A stretch of 27,247 nucleotides of DNA from CAYMUR01 sp964393615 (GTDB lineage Bacteria > Planctomycetota > Planctomycetia > Pirellulales > Pirellulaceae). The translations under genes were made by a program, and so were the position numbers. This document shows, piece after piece, positions 1 to 8,828 of the stretch. A model generated the notes under the pieces. It ran no database searches and had not been told where the DNA came from. It worked only from the letters and a program-made list of their open reading frames with translations. Where the stretch lies: the NCBI GenBank assembly GCA_964393615.1, contig CAYMUR010000070.1, forward strand, positions 1 to 27,247, written 5' to 3'. Every line of letters starts with the position of its first letter. Within the stretch, counting starts at the first letter, position 1.

Positions 1-763
1 GCTGCTGTTCATCGGGTACATGCACCCGCAGTTTTGGTTTCTGCCGAAAGCTTGATTTCCAGGAGGTGCCACCCTTACCACCTCCTGTTCCGAAGGGTAG
101 TAACCGGCCCAAATTCCAGCCAGCCTTGTAGTAGATAAATCCAAACGCGGCACCTGCCAGGTGAACGTCATAGGCGACATTGTCAGGCCCGATTTGAGTC
201 ATGTTCATAAGAATTAAAATGATACCAAATACCCAGGCAGGCAACGGAATGAAGCCCATGAACAGGATCATGCGGCGTGGGAATTGCAGGCAGTACAAAA
301 TAGTGATGGCTGTCACCGCTCCGGATGCGCCCAACAATACTCCAATAGGCGGTTGATTGCTTCCAATTCCTGTGAAGAGCCATTCCCTGAGGACCCATGT
401 CAGTGATCCTAACAGGATGGCAGCCAGGTAAATTCCCAAGAACTGGCGCGCACCGTAGACTCGTTCCACATCACGGCCAAACATCCACAGCATGAACATA
501 TTGCTAATCAGGTGCCAGTGATCGTTGGGGGAGTGGGCAAAGCCATAGCTGATAAATTTCCACCACAACCAGGGCTGAAACAATGCGGCCGGCTCAATGG
601 CTAACGTTGCCATGACTGCATGGTTCTCGAACGGCAAAAAATAATCAACCGCGAAGATGATCACGTTAATCAAAATCAAGCGGTTTACCATTGTCGCTGA
701 GAGGCGGAATCCCGGCTCGGTGGAAGAAGGTTCCCGATAATAGTCCCGATCGGCGAGTCCCAT
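1..763 (-). CDS. Rhomboid family intramembrane serine protease (C-terminus cut by window edge)
   Basis: Reading the minus strand from the ATG at 761-763 gives an open frame of 254 codons that runs off the left edge without a stop. Several hydrophobic segments are present. The rhomboid signatures are a HWHLISNMF segment (about residues 82-90), the GASGA box holding the likely nucleophile Ser147, and His201 in the segment DVHLAGAAFG, giving the Ser-His dyad of the family. Rhomboids cut transmembrane substrates within the membrane. After the last membrane segment the chain continues as a Gly/Lys-rich cytoplasmic tail that is incomplete here. The substrate cannot be told from sequence. Family assignment is firm from the spacing of both catalytic motifs; no partner gene is evident on the visible side. 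Confidence 0.88.
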   Translation of the reverse strand, partial: MGLADRDYYREPSSTEPGFRLSATMVNRLILINVIIFAVDYFLPFENHAVMATLAIEPAALFQPWLWWKFISYGFAHSPNDHWHLISNMFMLWMFGRDVERVYGARQFLGIYLAAILLGSLTWVLREWLFTGIGSNQPPIGVLLGASGAVTAITILYCLQFPRRMILFMGFIPLPAWVFGIILILMNMTQIGPDNVAYDVHLAGAAFGFIYYKAGWNLGRLLPFGTGGGKGGTSWKSSFRQKPKLRVHVPDEQQ

Positions 764-1241
764 GGTGGTTTGCCCAGGTGATGCGCAACTATTTCTTCGC
801 TAGAAAAACAGTTGCAAATTGGTGATGCAATGGATATGCCCTGATAGGACCAGGCAATGCTGGCTCAGAGTGTCATTCTGGCTGGTCGGCTGGAGAGTCG
901 TCTGGGTTGACAAGTAGCAACGTGTCCCTCCTGAAACGAAGCTGCGCGCCATCGTATGCTATATGGCTGGAAAAGTGGAGTGCAGATGTCGCAAACAGCA
1001 CAAGTTTCTGCTGGAAATGATCCATACTGCCGCACCTTGTCTCACCAAGTGGTGATGGTGGTGGTTGGGCCGTTTGGCTGTTTTTTACTTGCGAAGTAAC
1101 GAAACGACGCCCCTGTTTGTCGTCAATCCAGTCAGCGGAGAAATTGGGTCACACAGGAATTTACGTCGTCGATTCTTTTGCCTGTCAGGGCGCAAGTTTC
1201 CTAGCGATAGTGACTTTTGTTTGGCAAGGGAGATGGTTTTT
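764..1241. other. 478-bp region between two minus-strand genes
   Basis: This stretch holds the upstream region of the rhomboid gene and the downstream region of the 537-aa membrane protein gene. I see no tRNA, no strong terminator hairpin and no convincing promoter pair. A TTGACA hexamer lies at 907-912 on the plus strand, but no good -10 element sits 16-18 bases after it. The only coding candidate is the small ORF at 986-1099, described separately. Confidence 0.5.
986..1099 (+). CDS. Possible 37-aa small protein with hydrophobic C-terminal half
   Basis: ATG at 986 opens a 37-codon frame ending in TAA at 1097-1099. A GGAG core at 977-980 sits five bases before the ATG, a good ribosome-binding distance. 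The product has a polar first half (with Asn, Asp, Tyr, Cys) and then a strongly hydrophobic stretch from about residue 21, including VVMVVVGPFGCFLLA, ending in Lys. It could be a small membrane peptide. It lies alone on the plus strand between two minus-strand genes. There is no recognised family, and a frame of this length can arise by chance, so this is a candidate only. Confidence 0.28.
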   Translation: MSQTAQVSAGNDPYCRTLSHQVVMVVVGPFGCFLLAK

Positions 1242-2855
1242 TCAAGGTTGAACCAGTGTGCCGAGTTTTTGCGTGCGCGCGTTAACCATTTCTTCAATCC
1301 GTTGGCTTTCCTCTCTCAGTTGTTCGACCAATGCATGGCTTTTCTGGTAGAGGTTGCTCAACTGGCGACGCGTCGCTAGATATCGTTCATTCAACGCATC
1401 GTGATAGTGGGTAATCTGGTCACGTTCATATTCGAATCCTGACTTGTCGTGTTTCAGCGCCACTGTTTCCTGTTCACGGTAATCAATAGATTGAAGTGTT
1501 TTCGCAGTTGCTTGTTTGATTTTCGTAATATCCTGGCGAGTCACTGCAATTTTGTCTTCAACAACAGTTGACTGGCGATATAATTTGTGAAACAGGAACT
1601 CGTAATCGCGCAGCTGGCGGTCATACACGCGTCCTAATTCCGTGGCCTGCTCCCTATCGATCAGGTCTTGTGCGGTGGCTGCACCAAACAGAGCGACGTC
1701 TCCTTTTTCGAACTGTACAAGTCCCGCCTTTTCTTTGTCACTGCCATGTCGCAGCCAGGCTGGTAATGCTTGTCCCAGCGAATTAAAGTCACTTGACGGC
1801 AGCAGGGGGGGATCGTCCGGTGCATCGACAATGAAGTCTTGTGGCGAGTTGCCTGGTAGGTCGTTGAATTCAACGCGAACCTTGGTTCTTTCCGGTGGAT
1901 CTTCATCACGATTAGCATCCTCTCCGTCCCGGAGGTATTCCGTCACAACCTGTTCGGGAAACAAGGCCCTTTTGTTGTCTTCGCTCAAATCCTTGAACTC
2001 TTCATGCGAATCGACCGGCATCATTTCCAGTAAAACCCAGGGTGTTTGCGGATCATTCAGTACAGCCATTTGCGACTCAGATAACGGAATAGTGGGTTCC
2101 AATTTAATGGATTCAGGTTCGACAGTCGTTACGGTAAATTCACCAAGATATGTCGTAGGAACCTTGTCATGTACATCGCTCTGGTTGGGATTCTTTAAGC
2201 CGCTTAGGATAGCTTCGCGGACTGGTTCGTCTAGTTGAGCGAGTGGTGTTTCTGTGAACAGATACAGCACCATTTTTTCTTCGATACCGTGCGGCCGTAC
2301 GTTTGCTGGTGCTGCGGTATCGGTTGATTCGGCGTCCGCAGGCGACGCTGCCCCAAGGGTTTCTGTCCCCTCCGGTCCGGGGTTCAAACCGGGTCCTGGA
2401 AATGGTTCCTCCCGTGCAGATTCCTCCTCGGTGATATCGGTCCCGTCACCCCATTGTGACGTTACGACGGTGACTGTTTGGCCCTCAAGGGCGCCGGGAA
2501 AACAATTGTGCCAGACTCGCCCGCGATCAAACAGTTTGCGGCCCAGGTCTTCACGTACCTTTTTCAGCCAGGTTTCTTCGTGTTTTAACTCACCCGTTTC
2601 TGAAATGGCAATTCCATCTTGCAGCAGTTGATTTTCGATGAGTTGCTTTTCCAGGTCCGCTTTTATTTTTTCATACTCAGGTCGAAACTTGTTGTAAGTT
2701 CCTAGCACCATGAAAGACAGCGTGAAAAACATCAGCAATGCTGGAAACAGCAATGCCAGGGCAGTAATATCCTGCCAATGCCAATGCTTCGCGGCAAAGT
2801 ACAGAAGCACATAAAAGACGATTGCCACCAAAAAAAGAATTAAGTAATAGATCAT
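1242..2855 (-). CDS. Membrane-anchored coiled-coil protein of unknown function
   Basis: I do not recognise a named family. The 537-aa product begins with two hydrophobic segments (about residues 3-22 and 30-52), so it is likely an inner-membrane protein with a short hairpin. A charged helical segment (about 57-80) follows. Residues 95-135 form a compact region with a single Cys at 118. An acidic, Pro/Gly/Ala-rich linker covers about 140-190, a mixed region 190-400, and a long charged heptad-rich segment about 405-530 is probably coiled coil. The architecture suggests a scaffold or a sensor of envelope state rather than an enzyme; that is inference. The start is the first ATG, directly before the first membrane segment, with only a weak purine-rich ribosome site. 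Long antisense frames inside it are taken as shadows. Confidence 0.8.
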   Translation of the reverse strand: MIYYLILFLVAIVFYVLLYFAAKHWHWQDITALALLFPALLMFFTLSFMVLGTYNKFRPEYEKIKADLEKQLIENQLLQDGIAISETGELKHEETWLKKVREDLGRKLFDRGRVWHNCFPGALEGQTVTVVTSQWGDGTDITEEESAREEPFPGPGLNPGPEGTETLGAASPADAESTDTAAPANVRPHGIEEKMVLYLFTETPLAQLDEPVREAILSGLKNPNQSDVHDKVPTTYLGEFTVTTVEPESIKLEPTIPLSESQMAVLNDPQTPWVLLEMMPVDSHEEFKDLSEDNKRALFPEQVVTEYLRDGEDANRDEDPPERTKVRVEFNDLPGNSPQDFIVDAPDDPPLLPSSDFNSLGQALPAWLRHGSDKEKAGLVQFEKGDVALFGAATAQDLIDREQATELGRVYDRQLRDYEFLFHKLYRQSTVVEDKIAVTRQDITKIKQATAKTLQSIDYREQETVALKHDKSGFEYERDQITHYHDALNERYLATRRQLSNLYQKSHALVEQLREESQRIEEMVNARTQKLGTLVQP

Positions 2856-3299
2856 GTCTCTGTCCGTTTCTGCGGAGATGTTTCCCGGTCGATTGGGTGC
2901 CGTTAACCGAAGGTTGTGTCACAGGTAACGCGACAGGCAACGGGAACCACTCAGCGGTGACAGCACGGTTCTCACCCGAAACGACAATCGTCCTGGAATC
3001 TGGTGACCCTGGTATTTTGGGTAAAGTGCTGCCATTTTTGATAATAAGCGGAGGCCTACTTGCAGTCAAGCATATCGTAAGCTGCCGTGCTGCCGTAAAG
3101 TACTCTATGGTTGTGTTTTAGGGCATTGTTTGTGGTCCAACAGGCGACACGATCCTTATTATCGTTCAAGTCCGAACGATAATGACCCGAAATGTTCCAT
3201 AGCGAACAGTCTCAATACAAATTACCGGTTTTCACGGATCCTGACGCGAATGGCCCTTGGGCCCCGACGTGACCCGGTCAGATCTACTGGAATGGCGGC
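2856..3299. other. 444-bp divergent intergenic region
   Basis: This region separates the minus-strand membrane protein gene from the plus-strand MarR-exporter operon, so it should hold promoters for both. The one clear element is the perfect inverted repeat at 3158-3183, described separately. Short open frames here lack ribosome sites and look like noise. No RNA gene was recognised. Confidence 0.5.
3158..3183. promoter_or_regulatory. Perfect 10-bp inverted repeat, probable MarR operator
   Basis: The arms ATTATCGTTC (3158-3167) and GAACGATAAT (3174-3183) are exact reverse complements separated by the six bases AAGTCC. The element ends 116 bp before the start of the MarR-type gene. MarR dimers typically bind imperfect or perfect inverted repeats of this size and often repress their own operon. 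The right arm contains GATAAT, which resembles a -10 hexamer, so a bound dimer could block RNA polymerase. Autoregulation is inferred from position and symmetry. There is no T-run after the right arm, so a terminator is unlikely. Confidence 0.6.
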
Positions 3300-3818
3300 A
3301 TGGATGCTACCACCGAGTCCGTGGCGACGCAGGTCGCCTGCCCCTTGTCACTCGAGCAACAGGTCGATTTGATGAGGTTGTTTCATGGGGTGGCTTATGA
3401 GGCACGGCATACGCTTTCCCGCGCGCTTCATCGACAGGATATGACAGAAGCCGAGTTCTTGCTGTTGTGGACTTGTTTCCGCCGAGCAGCAAAACCTGTT
3501 GGCCAGCAGCGGTTGGTGTTTGATGTTGGCCTGAGTAAAGCGCAGACCAGCGGTTTGCTCGAATCATTGCGCCGTAAGCAATACCTGTCTGGTGAACGAT
3601 CCGTGGATGACCGGCGGAGGCAATTGTGGCAAATTACCTCATTGGGTCGACAGCAGGTGGAGGAAGTCTTGCGGCACTTGGATGGTAATACGGGGGACTG
3701 GTTAGCGGGACTGCATCCTGAGGTTTATCGTCTACTGGTCCAAGGGTTGACCGACGCGTTGGCGCAGGCTTCCAAATCGGTTAGCTCACTTGACTTGCCA
3801 CGTAGGGAGGCTGCCTGA
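3300..3818 (+). CDS. MarR family transcriptional regulator
   Basis: A 172-aa winged helix-turn-helix protein of usual MarR length. The helix-turn-helix lies at about residues 65-95, with the probable recognition helix at about 79-92. The wing holds DDRRRQLWQITSLGR (103-117), which corresponds to the conserved MarR wing motif ending in LTxxGR. Flanking helices at both ends would form the dimer interface. The TGA stop at 3816-3818 overlaps the ATG of the TolC-like gene by one base, so translation is probably coupled and the regulator likely controls the exporter behind it. The inducing ligand is unknown; MarR proteins commonly respond to phenolic or other lipophilic compounds or to oxidants. 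The ATG at 3300 has only a weak ribosome site, so the exact N-terminus is less sure. Confidence 0.9.
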   Translation: MDATTESVATQVACPLSLEQQVDLMRLFHGVAYEARHTLSRALHRQDMTEAEFLLLWTCFRRAAKPVGQQRLVFDVGLSKAQTSGLLESLRRKQYLSGERSVDDRRRQLWQITSLGRQQVEEVLRHLDGNTGDWLAGLHPEVYRLLVQGLTDALAQASKSVSSLDLPRREAA

Positions 3819-6733
3819 TGCTTCCACGATCGTTTCATCCGGTTGGCATGGCCTGGGGCCAGATACTGCTCATTTGTGTTTCGGTGTTGGTTCTGTCATT
3901 GGTTGGCTGCAGTCGGGCTTTTTACCGTGAACAGGCCGACCAACAGGTCCGTTGGCTGATTCGTGAAAAAGCAAAACAAGCCCAAGGTACTGACGACGAT
4001 TATACAATTCAGGTTGATCCGCGTTCGAGAATGTTCGACCCATTCTGCCCAGATCATCCGCCCATGCCACCGGATGATCCCGAGGCACATAATCTGATGC
4101 ATTGTGTTGATTGCAAAAAGGGTTATCCATGTTGGCATACCAATGGTGATACAGAGTCCGTCGAAAACGCCGAATGGCGCAAGTATCTGCCTGTGGGAGA
4201 GACAGGCGTTTTGACATTGAATGTCGACCAGGCCGTCCAGCTTGCGCTATTGCATTCGCGGTCTTATCAAAGCGAATTGGAAACCCTTTATCTTTCTGCT
4301 CTTGATGTCAGTGCAGAACGATTTGCTTTTGACAAGCAGTATTTTGCCGGCTACCAGTCCCGAAACACAGTGGACGGCCGATTGCGGACGGGCCGAGGCG
4401 CGGCATCCAATGAACTTGTGCAGTCGACGCATGGTGTACGGGTCGAAAAAATGTTTACAACCGGTGCCGATGTGGTCGTCGGCCTTGCCAATTCGATCGT
4501 CTGGGAGCTTTCTGGTCCCGATACGAATGCAACGTCCACCTTGCTCGATTTTACCTTGGTGCAGCCGTTGCTCCGCCGTGCCGGCCGTGACCGTATCATG
4601 GAAACCTTAACGTTGTCAGAACGTACTTTACTGGCCAATGTAAGGGCCATGGAAAGATTTCGACGTGGGTTTTATCTGGAGATTGTCACTGGCCGTGATG
4701 ATGAACGCGGTCCCACCCGGCGTGGCGGTTTTTTTGGTACCAGTGGTCTGGCAGGGTTTACAGGGGTCGGTGCCGGCGGATTTGGTGGTGTCGGACGTGG
4801 TAGTTTTATGGCGGTTGGAGGTGGGAGTGGTTTCGGAGCTGGAGCTGGACAGGCCGGAGGATTCATTGGCATATTGCAATTACAGCAAAATATCCGAAAC
4901 CAAAAGGCGAACATAGCTGGGCTGCGCAGTAGCCTGCAGCAACTCGAAGAAACGTTGAATGAATCACTGCAAAAGATACCAGATCGACCCGACGAAATAT
5001 TGCGACAGCGGCTGCAGATTGCCCAGGCTCACCAGGCGCTTTTGAATGCTCAGAGCCGGTTGCTCAACACCGATAATCAATATCAAGCGACTCTCGATAA
5101 CTTCAAAATACAGTTGGGATTACCACCACACCTAGGTGTTCGGATTAAAGACCCGTTGCTTGACCAGTTTCAAATTATTGATGACCAAATACTTCCACGG
5201 CAAAACGAGATTACAGAACTTCAGCAACGGGTTGGCCAGACGACCGAACAACTTTTGGATCAACTGAACGTTGATCATCATTCGCCGACGAGTGATGACA
5301 TCGCGTTACAAAACAAACCGACACTTGTCGTACTAGAATTTCTCCATGCCCTGGCAACGGAAGTTGTCAAAGCTCGCCACATTACAGAGGAACTAGCTGA
5401 CAACGACATCGAGAGGGCGCGCCAAGATGCGGTGCGTCTTCGTGCGGCAATTGCCCCACGACGCCGGGACCTTCTCCAACTTCGTCAGAAGTATGACCAG
5501 GGGGTCAACCTGGACCGTGGTTCTCCCCACTTGAGCGATGTCCAGATTAAACTGCCAGTCCAGGTACACGCTTCGGTGTTTGACGTGGAGCATTTAGAAC
5601 AATTGCCAGACAAGTTAGAGCGTGAAATCGACCACCTGGCTGCTAAATTCAAACGCTATACGAGTCGGCTTGAAAAAATACAGCAACGATTTGATCGGTT
5701 ACGCAGTGAATTCAGCGACCTAGAGCGAGAAGCGTTAAATGAGTTGTTGGAACGTGAGGTCATTTTTGTTGTTCCCGGATTGTTATCCCAGTTGGCCAAA
5801 GATGTTCTTGATCTGTCACTATTGCAGGCCCGGGCCCGGACACAAAGTATCCGGTTGGTACCGGTTTCCGTCGATCCGTTGGATGCAATCGATATAGCCC
5901 GCTTGTGTCGTCGAGATTGGAAAAATGCGAGGATATCCTTGGTGGATGCATGGCGTCTGATTGAATTCAATGCGGACGATCTGGAAAGTACACTCGACCT
6001 GACCATCGCTGGGGATATCACGACGGTCGGTGATAATCCAGTTCAGTTTCGCTCACCAACCGGTAGGCTACGGATGACCCTGGGATTCGACGCACCGTTA
6101 ACTCGACTGTTGGAACGTAATAATTATCGCCAGTCCTTGATAGAATACCAACAAGCGAAACGATCCTATTATCATTTTGAAGATAGGGTTTCACAGACTT
6201 TACGTGCTACCATACGTCGGCTTGATTTGAACCAACATAATTTTGAACAACAGCGTCTGGCAGTCATTGGGGCGATTGACCAGGTGGTACTCAATGATGA
6301 GATTCTTGCGTTATCGGAACAGCGTGGTGAGACGTCCGGTGCGACCGTTGCACGTGATGTAGTTTCTGCACTCGCGGATTTACAAGAGGCACAGAATAAT
6401 TTTCTGAGTGTATGGGTGGATTATGAAGTATTGCGTCGCGGCCTTGATCTTGACATGGGGACGATGCAGATTGATGAGCAGGGATTGTGGATTGATCCAG
6501 GTCCAATCGGTGGTGAATATCCTCTGCCGTACCGAAATGAATGTCAGGATTCTTACGGCAGACTTGCGTTACGTTCTGGGCCATCTAAAGATTCTGACAA
6601 GCAAGTACCAGGAGGGTATAAGGTTGTGTCTCACCAGTCCGACGAGTCTCCACGGCAGGATCGAGTGATCGAGTTGGAATCGAGGACGACAAAAAAGCGA
6701 CGGTTAAACAAGCCTCTACAGCTGAGGCGATGA
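3818..6733 (+). CDS. TolC-like outer membrane efflux lipoprotein, unusually long
   Basis: The 971-aa product starts with a signal sequence ending in the lipobox LVGC (Cys31), so it is probably lipid-anchored. TolC family members export substrates through a trimeric outer-membrane channel and periplasmic helical tunnel; usual length is 430-500 residues. Here the extra length comes from a Cys-bearing N-terminal region (Cys77, 96, 99, 105, with CVDC and YPC), a Gly-rich insert at about residues 297-350, and a long helical region with many Leu/Glu/Arg heptads at about 465-690. The channel halves appear at about 130-300 and 690-900, the second including DLQEAQNNFLSVWVDYEVLRRGLDLD, which is split here as DLQEAQNNFL then SVWVDYEVLR (about 868-887). 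A good ribosome site, GGGAGG at 3805-3810, supports the start. Position before the adaptor, ATPase and permease genes supports the role. Confidence 0.82.
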   Translation: MLPRSFHPVGMAWGQILLICVSVLVLSLVGCSRAFYREQADQQVRWLIREKAKQAQGTDDDYTIQVDPRSRMFDPFCPDHPPMPPDDPEAHNLMHCVDCKKGYPCWHTNGDTESVENAEWRKYLPVGETGVLTLNVDQAVQLALLHSRSYQSELETLYLSALDVSAERFAFDKQYFAGYQSRNTVDGRLRTGRGAASNELVQSTHGVRVEKMFTTGADVVVGLANSIVWELSGPDTNATSTLLDFTLVQPLLRRAGRDRIMETLTLSERTLLANVRAMERFRRGFYLEIVTGRDDERGPTRRGGFFGTSGLAGFTGVGAGGFGGVGRGSFMAVGGGSGFGAGAGQAGGFIGILQLQQNIRNQKANIAGLRSSLQQLEETLNESLQKIPDRPDEILRQRLQIAQAHQALLNAQSRLLNTDNQYQATLDNFKIQLGLPPHLGVRIKDPLLDQFQIIDDQILPRQNEITELQQRVGQTTEQLLDQLNVDHHSPTSDDIALQNKPTLVVLEFLHALATEVVKARHITEELADNDIERARQDAVRLRAAIAPRRRDLLQLRQKYDQGVNLDRGSPHLSDVQIKLPVQVHASVFDVEHLEQLPDKLEREIDHLAAKFKRYTSRLEKIQQRFDRLRSEFSDLEREALNELLEREVIFVVPGLLSQLAKDVLDLSLLQARARTQSIRLVPVSVDPLDAIDIARLCRRDWKNARISLVDAWRLIEFNADDLESTLDLTIAGDITTVGDNPVQFRSPTGRLRMTLGFDAPLTRLLERNNYRQSLIEYQQAKRSYYHFEDRVSQTLRATIRRLDLNQHNFEQQRLAVIGAIDQVVLNDEILALSEQRGETSGATVARDVVSALADLQEAQNNFLSVWVDYEVLRRGLDLDMGTMQIDEQGLWIDPGPIGGEYPLPYRNECQDSYGRLALRSGPSKDSDKQVPGGYKVVSHQSDESPRQDRVIELESRTTKKRRLNKPLQLRR

Positions 6734-6861
6734 CAGCGAAGATCTGTGCAAGTAAAATAGATGCTGGACAAGGGAGTCATGAATGTGGCAGGGCAGCTTT
6801 CAAGATTTTTTGCGGTTGCCGAAACAAAAGTAACGTCCATGGGTACCTGATTTGAGTGCCC

Positions 6862-8649
6862 ATGCAATTTGGCCATGAATCAGTTTCAGGTATTGCATCC
6901 CACGTGAATTTATTTCCAAGTCATACTCGTTGCCGAAAAGCGATGGTACTGGCAAATGTGCTTGTCGCCGTTGCATTGATATCAGTGATTGTTCTGAGTG
7001 CCTGGTGGTTCTGGCCGCACCAGACGGTACCTCCCCGGGAAATGTTACTACTGGATGAGGTTTTCCGTGGCCCGTTTGAGCATGTGGTTCTCGAACAGGG
7101 AGAGGTAGAAAGTTCTAACAGTGTGGAGATTCGCTGTGAAGTCAAATCGCGTAGTGGAGGAGGGTCCTCGACCACCATTCTTGATGTGATTCCGGAGGGG
7201 ACTCCGGTCCAGGAAGGTGACTGGCTGGTCACTCTCGATTCGTCGGCACTTGAAGAAGAAAGAGGTCGCCAGAAAATCATGGTCAATACGAGTGAAGCGA
7301 TCATGATCCAAGCCGAAGCCGACTTTGAAACAGCAAAGATCGCCAAAACGGAATATCTGGAAGGAACGTTCATCCAAGAAGAGAAAACCATTTTGAACGA
7401 GATCTACGTTGCCGAGGATGCGCTTAAAAAATCTCAGCTCGAGCTTCAATCGGCTCAACGGCTGTTGACGAAAGGCTTGCTCACCGATTTGCAGCTTGAA
7501 GCACAGCGGTTTACCGTTGCCAAGACGCGTAATGATCTTGATGTTGCGAATACGAGGCTCAAAGTTTTGCGAGACTATACCAAAAAGAAAATGCTGACTC
7601 AACTCGACAGTGACATTAAGGCTTCCGAAGTAAAATGGCTGAATGAGCAGGATAACCACGTAGAAGAAGTGCGCAAACTAGAGAAAATTGAGGCGCAAAT
7701 TGAAAAGTGCAAGATCATTGCGCCGCAAGAGGGCGTGGTGGTTTATGCTAACGTACGGAGTGGCCGCAGTAATGAATTTATTGTCGAGCCGGGAACTCCT
7801 GTCCGAGAACAACAAATTGTCATTCGCTTGCCAGACCCAAACCAGATGCAGGTCAAGGCTGAGATTAATGAGGCTCGGATCAATCTCGTGCAAGCAGGAC
7901 AACCTGTAACAATCCGTATTGATGCACTGGGTGATCATTCATTTCATGGCGAAGTGATCAAGGTTAACAAGTACGCTGAACCAGGGCAGTGGTGGAAATC
8001 CACTTCCAAGGAATACGCGACTTATATCAGAATTCTTGATCCTCCAGCGGATATTCTGACGGGACTCACTGCCGAGGTGCGGATCCATGTTGAGCGTAGT
8101 GACGATGTGTTGCAACTGCCGATTCTTTCAATTTATGAAACGGCTGGTAGAACTTTCTGTCTCGTGCAAGACGAATCGCAGTGGACGACCCGTCAGGTTG
8201 ATATTGTTTCTACCAATGGCAAGATGGTTGCCATTGATGAAGAACAGTCTGATCCGATACATGTCGGTGAAAAGGTCGTTGCCAATGCCCGTAAGCATGT
8301 GGATAAATTTAAGATTCCCGATGTCAAACCACCGGTTACCGAGGAACGTCAAGTGAAGGCCGTAGGTCTCGATGTGCCCGGAAATCGAACGGATAAAGAG
8401 GATTCACAAAGTGACTTAACGGAAACGTCGTCTCCGCAGCAACTGCAGGGGTCTTCTAGCGATACGGCAGGTGATATCGTACGACGACTGGATCAGGACA
8501 ATGATGGCAAACTTTCAAATGCCGAACTGGCCGTGTTGCCAGAAGCGGCTCGGAATGGAATTTCGCAGGCGGATACGAACTCGGATGGTATGATCGATCA
8601 AAACGAGATGGCCGCGGCTTTCGCTCGGTTTAAAGAGACGAAGCGGTAG
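6862..8649 (+). CDS. HlyD/MacA-type periplasmic adaptor with C-terminal EF-hand pair
   Basis: This is the membrane fusion subunit linking the inner-membrane permease to the TolC-like channel. Numbered from the ATG at 6862 (595 aa), one membrane segment lies at about 29-50, then a split barrel-sandwich (lipoyl-like) domain with a long helical hairpin between its halves (about 130-285), a beta-barrel region to about 430, and a low-complexity linker. Two canonical EF-hand loops close the chain: DQDNDGKLSNAE (544-555) and DTNSDGMIDQNE (571-582), both with Asp at 1 and Glu at 12. EF-hands are not part of the standard family. A GTG six bases earlier (6856) and an ATG at 6943, just before the membrane segment, are alternative starts. 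It lies 122-128 bp after the TolC-like gene and before the ATPase. Confidence 0.88.
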   Translation: MQFGHESVSGIASHVNLFPSHTRCRKAMVLANVLVAVALISVIVLSAWWFWPHQTVPPREMLLLDEVFRGPFEHVVLEQGEVESSNSVEIRCEVKSRSGGGSSTTILDVIPEGTPVQEGDWLVTLDSSALEEERGRQKIMVNTSEAIMIQAEADFETAKIAKTEYLEGTFIQEEKTILNEIYVAEDALKKSQLELQSAQRLLTKGLLTDLQLEAQRFTVAKTRNDLDVANTRLKVLRDYTKKKMLTQLDSDIKASEVKWLNEQDNHVEEVRKLEKIEAQIEKCKIIAPQEGVVVYANVRSGRSNEFIVEPGTPVREQQIVIRLPDPNQMQVKAEINEARINLVQAGQPVTIRIDALGDHSFHGEVIKVNKYAEPGQWWKSTSKEYATYIRILDPPADILTGLTAEVRIHVERSDDVLQLPILSIYETAGRTFCLVQDESQWTTRQVDIVSTNGKMVAIDEEQSDPIHVGEKVVANARKHVDKFKIPDVKPPVTEERQVKAVGLDVPGNRTDKEDSQSDLTETSSPQQLQGSSSDTAGDIVRRLDQDNDGKLSNAELAVLPEAARNGISQADTNSDGMIDQNEMAAAFARFKETKR

Positions 8650-8828
8650 GCACCGCAAAAGGTAAGCAACAATGACAAACTGACTGAGCCAAAAAGGACC
8701 TGGCAAAAGAATGTTGGGATTTTCAACTTCTTCCCCGAAGGAGTATTTCTGCAGCAGGTATGTTTTGATTCGGTTGGTGCTCCTATTTCGGAGGACTACT
8801 TGTTCACCTACTTTCAAACAGGTTCCCC

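Noticed and set aside
1642..2238. 198-codon plus-strand frame antisense to the 537-aa protein
   Set aside because: Composition is Ser-rich with no domain, no ribosome site, and the opposite frame has membrane segments and coiled coil.
6779..6850. 23-codon frame between the TolC-like and adaptor genes
   Set aside because: GGGAG lies only two bases before the ATG, which is too close, and the product has no recognisable features. It could be a leader peptide but the support is too thin.
7048..7659. 203-codon minus-strand frame inside the adaptor gene
   Set aside because: Fully antisense to a confidently assigned HlyD-type gene, with no family features.
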